Source: Ruminococcaceae bacterium UBA1213 (GTDB taxonomy: Bacteria; Bacillota; Clostridia; Oscillospirales; Acutalibacteraceae). Taken from it: a stretch of DNA of 9,104 nucleotides. Of the stretch, positions 5,557 to 9,104 are shown piece by piece (positions within the stretch are counted from its first letter, which is position 1; every line of letters starts with the position of its first letter). The DNA lies in contig DBXL01000055.1 in assembly GCA_002309275.1 (NCBI GenBank), positions 1 to 9,104 of the forward strand, in the 5' to 3' direction. Below the pieces are notes generated by a model. The model was given only the letters and a program-made list of their open reading frames with translations, was not told where the DNA came from and made no database searches. The position numbers and the translations under genes were made by a program.

Positions 5557-7415
5557 TTTACGGCGTGGTGGAAGGTGGGAACGGTGTCGGCGATAAGCTG
5601 TTCCACCCTGTCAGCCTGATTTCTGTGAGCGGCTATATACAGCCTTGACAGATTTTTCAAAAACATATCATTGTCAAATTCAATAGGCTTTCCAATGTAT
5701 ATTTTTTTGTTGTCGGTTTTTGTAATGCCTTCTTCATTGAGCAGGAGTTCTTCATACAGCTTTTCACCGGGACGCAAGCCTGTATATTCTATTTTAATAT
5801 CTTCATCGGGCTTGAAGCCTGAAAGACGTATGAGATTTTCTGCAAGCACTCTTATTTTGACAGGCTCGCCCATGTCGAGAATGAATATTTCACCGCCTTT
5901 TGCAAGACTGCCTGCCGTCAGTACAAGTGACACCGCTTCCGGAATGGTCATGAAATAGCGGATAATATCGGGGTGAGTGACGGTAACAGGACCGCCTGAG
6001 CGAATCTGTTCTTTAAAGAGGGGGATAACAGAGCCGTTTGAGCCGAGAACATTTCCAAATCTCACGGCAACAAAATTGGTATATTTACTTCTCCTGCCCA
6101 TCATCTGAATAATCATTTCACATATACGCTTTGACGCTCCCATGATATTGGTAGGATTCACGGCTTTATCGGTTGAAATCTGCACAAAGTTCTTTACACG
6201 GTATTTATCCGCCACTTCTGCAAGTTTCAGAGTGCCGAATACGTTGTTTTTAACAGCCTCTTCGGGATTGTTTTCCATAAGGGGAACGTGTTTATGTGCA
6301 GCGGCATGAAAGACAACGTCTATGTTTTTATTTTTAAAGATGTGTTCAAGCTTTTTCTTGTCACGCACTGACGCTATCTGCACTTCAAATGAAAGGTCTT
6401 TTCCGTGTTTTCTGATAAGCTCCTGCTGAATGTCATAGGCATTGTTTTCATAAATATCGAGAATGATAAGATGTTTGGGATGAAGTCTTGCAATCTGCCG
6501 GCAAAGCTCCGAACCGATGGAACCGCCTCCGCCTGTTACAAGCACCGTTTGACCGATAATATATTTACCGTATTTTTCGGTATCAAACACAACAGGCTCT
6601 CTGCCGAGCAAATCTTCAACTTCAACTTGTCTTATGGAAGAAGTTATTGATGCACCCGAAGTCATTAAATTATACATACCCGGGATAATTTTTACTTCAC
6701 AGTGGGTGTCTGCACATATATCAAGGATTCTTTTTTTGTCTGCAACGCTTATCTGGGAGATGGTGAAAAGAATGGCTTCAATATCGTTTTCATAGCAAAG
6801 TCTTGGAATATCGTTGGTAGTGCCTGCCACTTTTATTCCTGCAATACGTCTGTTGAGCTTGTCCTTGTCATCATCTACGAGGCATACGGGAATATATTCA
6901 TTCCACGCCGCCTTTGAAAGCTCTGTAAGCACCGAAAAAGCGGTTTCACCTGCACCCACTATCAAAAGACGTTTGCTTGCTTTTCCGGCGAGATTACGCC
7001 GTTCAAGAATTTTGTTGAGTCTGTAAATGATTCGGAACATCATCACCAGCAGAGTGGACATCATTGCATAAGTGATATATACCCGTGAGCCGAGATTGAT
7101 GTCGGCATACCATATGCTTGCGGTCATCGTGCAGGACATGAAAGCAAGGTTTGCCGTGAGGGAGGCTATCAGTGCATAAAAAAAGTCCTCAATGTCGGCA
7201 TACCGCCATAGCTTGTCATAGAGCCTGAAAAGAACGAACACGACTGAAAAACATATATTTGCGGCAATCAGTCCCGTGAAGAATATATTTTCATATCCCC
7301 TGAGGAAAAAGGTATTTTTATTCACGGAAAAGGATATGTAAAAAGAAAGGTTCCACAAAATAAAATCTGATATAAACAAGACACTGCGTCTGTTTTTTCT
7401 GAAAATACTGTTCAT
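5550..7415 (-). CDS. Membrane nucleoside-diphosphate-sugar 4,6-dehydratase (CapD/WbpM/PglF family)
   Basis: This 621-residue protein has the full-length architecture of the family. The N-terminus has four transmembrane helices (about 11-30, 44-66, 78-98, 111-130). A first Rossmann-like domain carries GAGETAF (154-160). The catalytic extended-SDR domain carries the NAD(P) loop TGGGGSIGSE (294-303), HAAAHKHVPLME (370-381), STDKAVNPTN (414-423) and MGASKR (425-430), where Met425 replaces the usual SDR tyrosine and K429 is the catalytic lysine, as in WbpM. Such enzymes convert UDP-GlcNAc to the 4-keto-6-deoxy sugar at the inner face of the membrane for capsule, O-antigen-like or glycoprotein glycan synthesis; the exact substrate is not decided by sequence. 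The start is supported by AAGGA-type bases (complement of 7425-7430), 9 bp before the ATG. No glycosyltransferase or other polysaccharide gene is adjacent, so it stands alone. Confidence 0.93.
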   Translation of the reverse strand: MNSIFRKNRRSVLFISDFILWNLSFYISFSVNKNTFFLRGYENIFFTGLIAANICFSVVFVLFRLYDKLWRYADIEDFFYALIASLTANLAFMSCTMTASIWYADINLGSRVYITYAMMSTLLVMMFRIIYRLNKILERRNLAGKASKRLLIVGAGETAFSVLTELSKAAWNEYIPVCLVDDDKDKLNRRIAGIKVAGTTNDIPRLCYENDIEAILFTISQISVADKKRILDICADTHCEVKIIPGMYNLMTSGASITSSIRQVEVEDLLGREPVVFDTEKYGKYIIGQTVLVTGGGGSIGSELCRQIARLHPKHLIILDIYENNAYDIQQELIRKHGKDLSFEVQIASVRDKKKLEHIFKNKNIDVVFHAAAHKHVPLMENNPEEAVKNNVFGTLKLAEVADKYRVKNFVQISTDKAVNPTNIMGASKRICEMIIQMMGRRSKYTNFVAVRFGNVLGSNGSVIPLFKEQIRSGGPVTVTHPDIIRYFMTIPEAVSLVLTAGSLAKGGEIFILDMGEPVKIRVLAENLIRLSGFKPDEDIKIEYTGLRPGEKLYEELLLNEEGITKTDNKKIYIGKPIEFDNDMFLKNLSRLYIAAHRNQADRVEQLIADTVPTFHHAVNN

Positions 7416-7448
7416 AGAAATTCTGTCCTTTTCAAATTATACACAATC

Positions 7449-7477
7449 ATTATATTACACTTTCTTCAAAAAAACAA
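7449..7477 (-). promoter_or_regulatory. Candidate promoter for the 4,6-dehydratase gene
   Basis: On the minus strand, TTGTTT (7477-7472), a 17-bp spacer and a consensus TATAAT (7454-7449). A second TATAAT at 7441-7436 has a poor -35. The A/T-rich flank and the location 34 bp before the start codon support a promoter here. Confidence 0.6.
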
Positions 7478-7548
7478 TAGTAATATTTTTTTAATGCATA
7501 ATGAAAAGGGTTTTTAAAAAAAATTGGTGATAATTTATAAAATATGTA

Positions 7549-7577
7549 TTGAATGTTTCGGAAAAATGGATTATAAT
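7549..7577 (+). promoter_or_regulatory. Promoter for glgA
   Basis: TTGAAT (7549-7554), a 17-bp spacer and a consensus TATAAT (7572-7577). It lies about 50 bp before the glgA ATG, in the 212-bp gap shared with the divergent dehydratase gene. No operator-like palindrome was recognised in the gap. Confidence 0.78.
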
Positions 7578-7627
7578 AGAAATGGTTATAAAATTTGGTA
7601 AAAATTTTTTTAGAATGGAGCGATGAT

Positions 7628-9079
7628 ATGAGAAATATTCTGTTTGTTGCGTCAGAGTGCTATCCGTTCATCAAAACGGGCGGATTGGCAGACGTTGTGG
7701 GAGCATTGCCCAAAATGCTCAACAAAGATCAGTTTGATGTTCGTGTAGTTGTCCCCAAGTATATGTGTATTCCGTGGGAGTACCGTCAGCACTTCAATTA
7801 TGTGACAAGCTTCTATATGGATTTGGGTTATATGCCCAATCATGTATATGTCGGCATAATGGAGTATTATTTTGAAGGCATACACTACTACTTTATAGAC
7901 AATGAAGGCTATTTCGGCGGTGACAAGCCCTACGGTGAAATCAAGTGGGATATTGAGAAGTTTACATTCTTCAGCAAAGCAGCTCTTGCGATTCTCCCTG
8001 TTGTAGGCTTCAAGCCTGATATTATACACTGCCATGACTGGCAGGCAGCTCTCGTGCCTGTATTCCTCCGTACCCTGTATAAAGACAATGGTTTCTTCTG
8101 GGGTACAAAAACCATTATGACCATACACAACCTGAAATTCCAGGGCATTTATGACATCAAGACATTCAGATATTTGACAGCTTTTCCTGAGTATGTGTTC
8201 ACTCCTGCCAATATGGAATTCAATTATGATGCCAATATGCTGAAAGCGGGTATTGTATTCTCTGACTATGTGACGACTGTAAGTGACACCTATGCAGGTG
8301 AGATTCAGATGCCGTATTACGGCGAAGGTCTTGACGGTCTTATGCGTCATAAGAATCATTCTCTTTGCGGTATCGTAAACGGCATAGACTACAATGTATA
8401 TGCTCCGGAGCATGACATTCAGATTTATGACCACTACACCCCCGAAACATTTGACAAGAAAGTGCATAACAAGCGTGGTTTGCAGGCTGAACTCGGCTTG
8501 CCTGAAGACGATAATAAATTTATGATAGCCATGATTACAAGATTGACAGACCAGAAAGGTCTTGACCTTGTCAATTATGTTATTGAGAGAATCGTAGATG
8601 AGCATACACAGCTTGTTGTTCTCGGCACAGGTGATGAAAAGTATGAAAACCTGTTCAGACACTATCAGTGGAAGTATCCCGAAAGAGTATCAGCCAATAT
8701 CTACTATTCTGATAACAGGGCACATAAGCTTTATGCAGCGTCAGATGCAATGCTCATGCCGTCAAGATTTGAGCCTTGTGGTCTTACACAGTTGATAGCA
8801 CTCCGTTACGGTTCCGTGCCTATCGTGCGTGAAACAGGCGGTCTGAAAGATACTGTACAGCCTTACAACTGGTTTGAAAACAGCGGTACAGGTTTCTCAT
8901 TTGCGAACTACAATGCAGAAGAAATGCTGAATTCCATCAACTATGCAAAGACAGTTTACTTTACCGACAGAGAGCGTTGGAAAGAAATCGCTATCAGAGG
9001 CATGAGAATGGACTATTCATGGAACAATTCTGCAAGACGTTATGAGGAGCTTTATTATCGTCTTACCCCCTGGTACTGA
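7628..9079 (+). CDS. glgA: Glycogen (starch) synthase GlgA, GT5 family
   Basis: This 483-residue enzyme transfers glucose from ADP-glucose to the non-reducing end of alpha-1,4-glucan for storage polysaccharide. The N-terminal KTGGLADVVGALP (from K16) is the GT5 nucleotide-sugar loop, and HCHDWQAALVP and IHNLKFQG are conserved N-domain blocks. The C-domain has NGIDYNVYAPE, RLTDQKGLDL and SRFEPCGLTQ with the catalytic-type Glu at 382, followed by ETGGLKDTV. Length matches the bacterial family (about 480). The ATG at 7628 is chosen because GGAG (7617-7620) lies 7 bp upstream and the family N-terminus starts with this RNILFVASE strand; an in-frame GTG at 7595 would add 11 unrelated residues. No glgB/C/D gene is within view, though more could lie downstream. 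The stop is followed after three bases by an AATGTGC array reaching the window edge. Confidence 0.97.
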   Translation: MRNILFVASECYPFIKTGGLADVVGALPKMLNKDQFDVRVVVPKYMCIPWEYRQHFNYVTSFYMDLGYMPNHVYVGIMEYYFEGIHYYFIDNEGYFGGDKPYGEIKWDIEKFTFFSKAALAILPVVGFKPDIIHCHDWQAALVPVFLRTLYKDNGFFWGTKTIMTIHNLKFQGIYDIKTFRYLTAFPEYVFTPANMEFNYDANMLKAGIVFSDYVTTVSDTYAGEIQMPYYGEGLDGLMRHKNHSLCGIVNGIDYNVYAPEHDIQIYDHYTPETFDKKVHNKRGLQAELGLPEDDNKFMIAMITRLTDQKGLDLVNYVIERIVDEHTQLVVLGTGDEKYENLFRHYQWKYPERVSANIYYSDNRAHKLYAASDAMLMPSRFEPCGLTQLIALRYGSVPIVRETGGLKDTVQPYNWFENSGTGFSFANYNAEEMLNSINYAKTVYFTDRERWKEIAIRGMRMDYSWNNSARRYEELYYRLTPWY

Positions 9080-9082
9080 TAC

Positions 9083-9104
9083 AATGTGCAATGTGCAATG
9101 TGCA
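9083..9104. repeat. Heptamer tandem repeat, AATGTGC family, cut by the window edge
   Basis: Three perfect AATGTGC units (9083-9103) plus A, starting three bases after the glgA stop codon. The array probably continues beyond the window. Confidence 0.88.

Noticed and set aside
7416..7548. A riboswitch or operator in the divergent gap before glgA
   Set aside because: The stretch is mostly A/T runs and I could find no conserved RNA motif or clear palindrome.
7595..7627. GTG start giving GlgA 11 extra residues
   Set aside because: There is no good ribosome binding site before it, the extra residues are unlike the family, and the ATG at 7628 has GGAG at a 7-bp distance.
7652..8662. A 336-codon open frame on the minus strand within glgA
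   Set aside because: It lies fully antisense to a clear, full-length GlgA and its translation shows no recognisable domain; it is a shadow of the glgA codon pattern.

Overview
The window looks like chromosomal DNA of an anaerobic Firmicute, most likely a Ruminococcus-like member of the class Clostridia. The basis is AT-rich intergenic DNA, AGGAG-type ribosome binding sites, a family 4 uracil-DNA glycosylase, a stand-alone PduL, a Cthe_2159-like beta-helix lipoprotein and a protein with a cohesin-like ectodomain. The genus is an inference; no rRNA or tRNA gene is present to confirm it.

Layout. Positions 1-3165 hold three co-directional genes that probably form one operon: the 3' part of a VTC-domain (polyphosphate polymerase-like) protein, a DUF4956 membrane protein, and a secreted beta-helix carbohydrate-binding-type lipoprotein. 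A strong hairpin terminator at 3175-3214 closes the set. A separate promoter then drives a signal-peptide, membrane-anchored protein with a cohesin-like ectodomain (3275-4021). A family 4 uracil-DNA glycosylase (4123-4716) and a phosphate acyltransferase pduL (4822-5382) follow. pduL converges on a large minus-strand gene (5550-7415) encoding a membrane nucleotide-sugar 4,6-dehydratase for surface polysaccharide synthesis, and a hairpin with U-tracts in both directions lies between the two. That gene is divergent from glgA (glycogen/starch synthase, 7628-9079); the 212-bp gap between them has a good promoter candidate for each direction.

How the genes relate. The left operon and the cohesin-like gene point to the cell envelope. 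The 4,6-dehydratase and GlgA concern nucleotide-sugar and storage-polysaccharide metabolism. PduL connects acyl-CoA to acyl-phosphate, probably for acetate formation. Apart from the left operon, they look like independent transcription units.

The most unusual signal is outside the genes. Nearly every gene end carries short tandem repeats with a strict 7-bp period, in three sequence families (AATGTGC/AATTTGC/AATTAGC; TCTCCAC; AATGAGG). They sit within a few bases of stop codons, and in three genes they overlap or supply the stop codon. This resembles the heptanucleotide STRR repeats described in cyanobacteria, and is the best candidate here for something poorly described. No insertion sequence, CRISPR array, defence system or structured RNA gene was seen.
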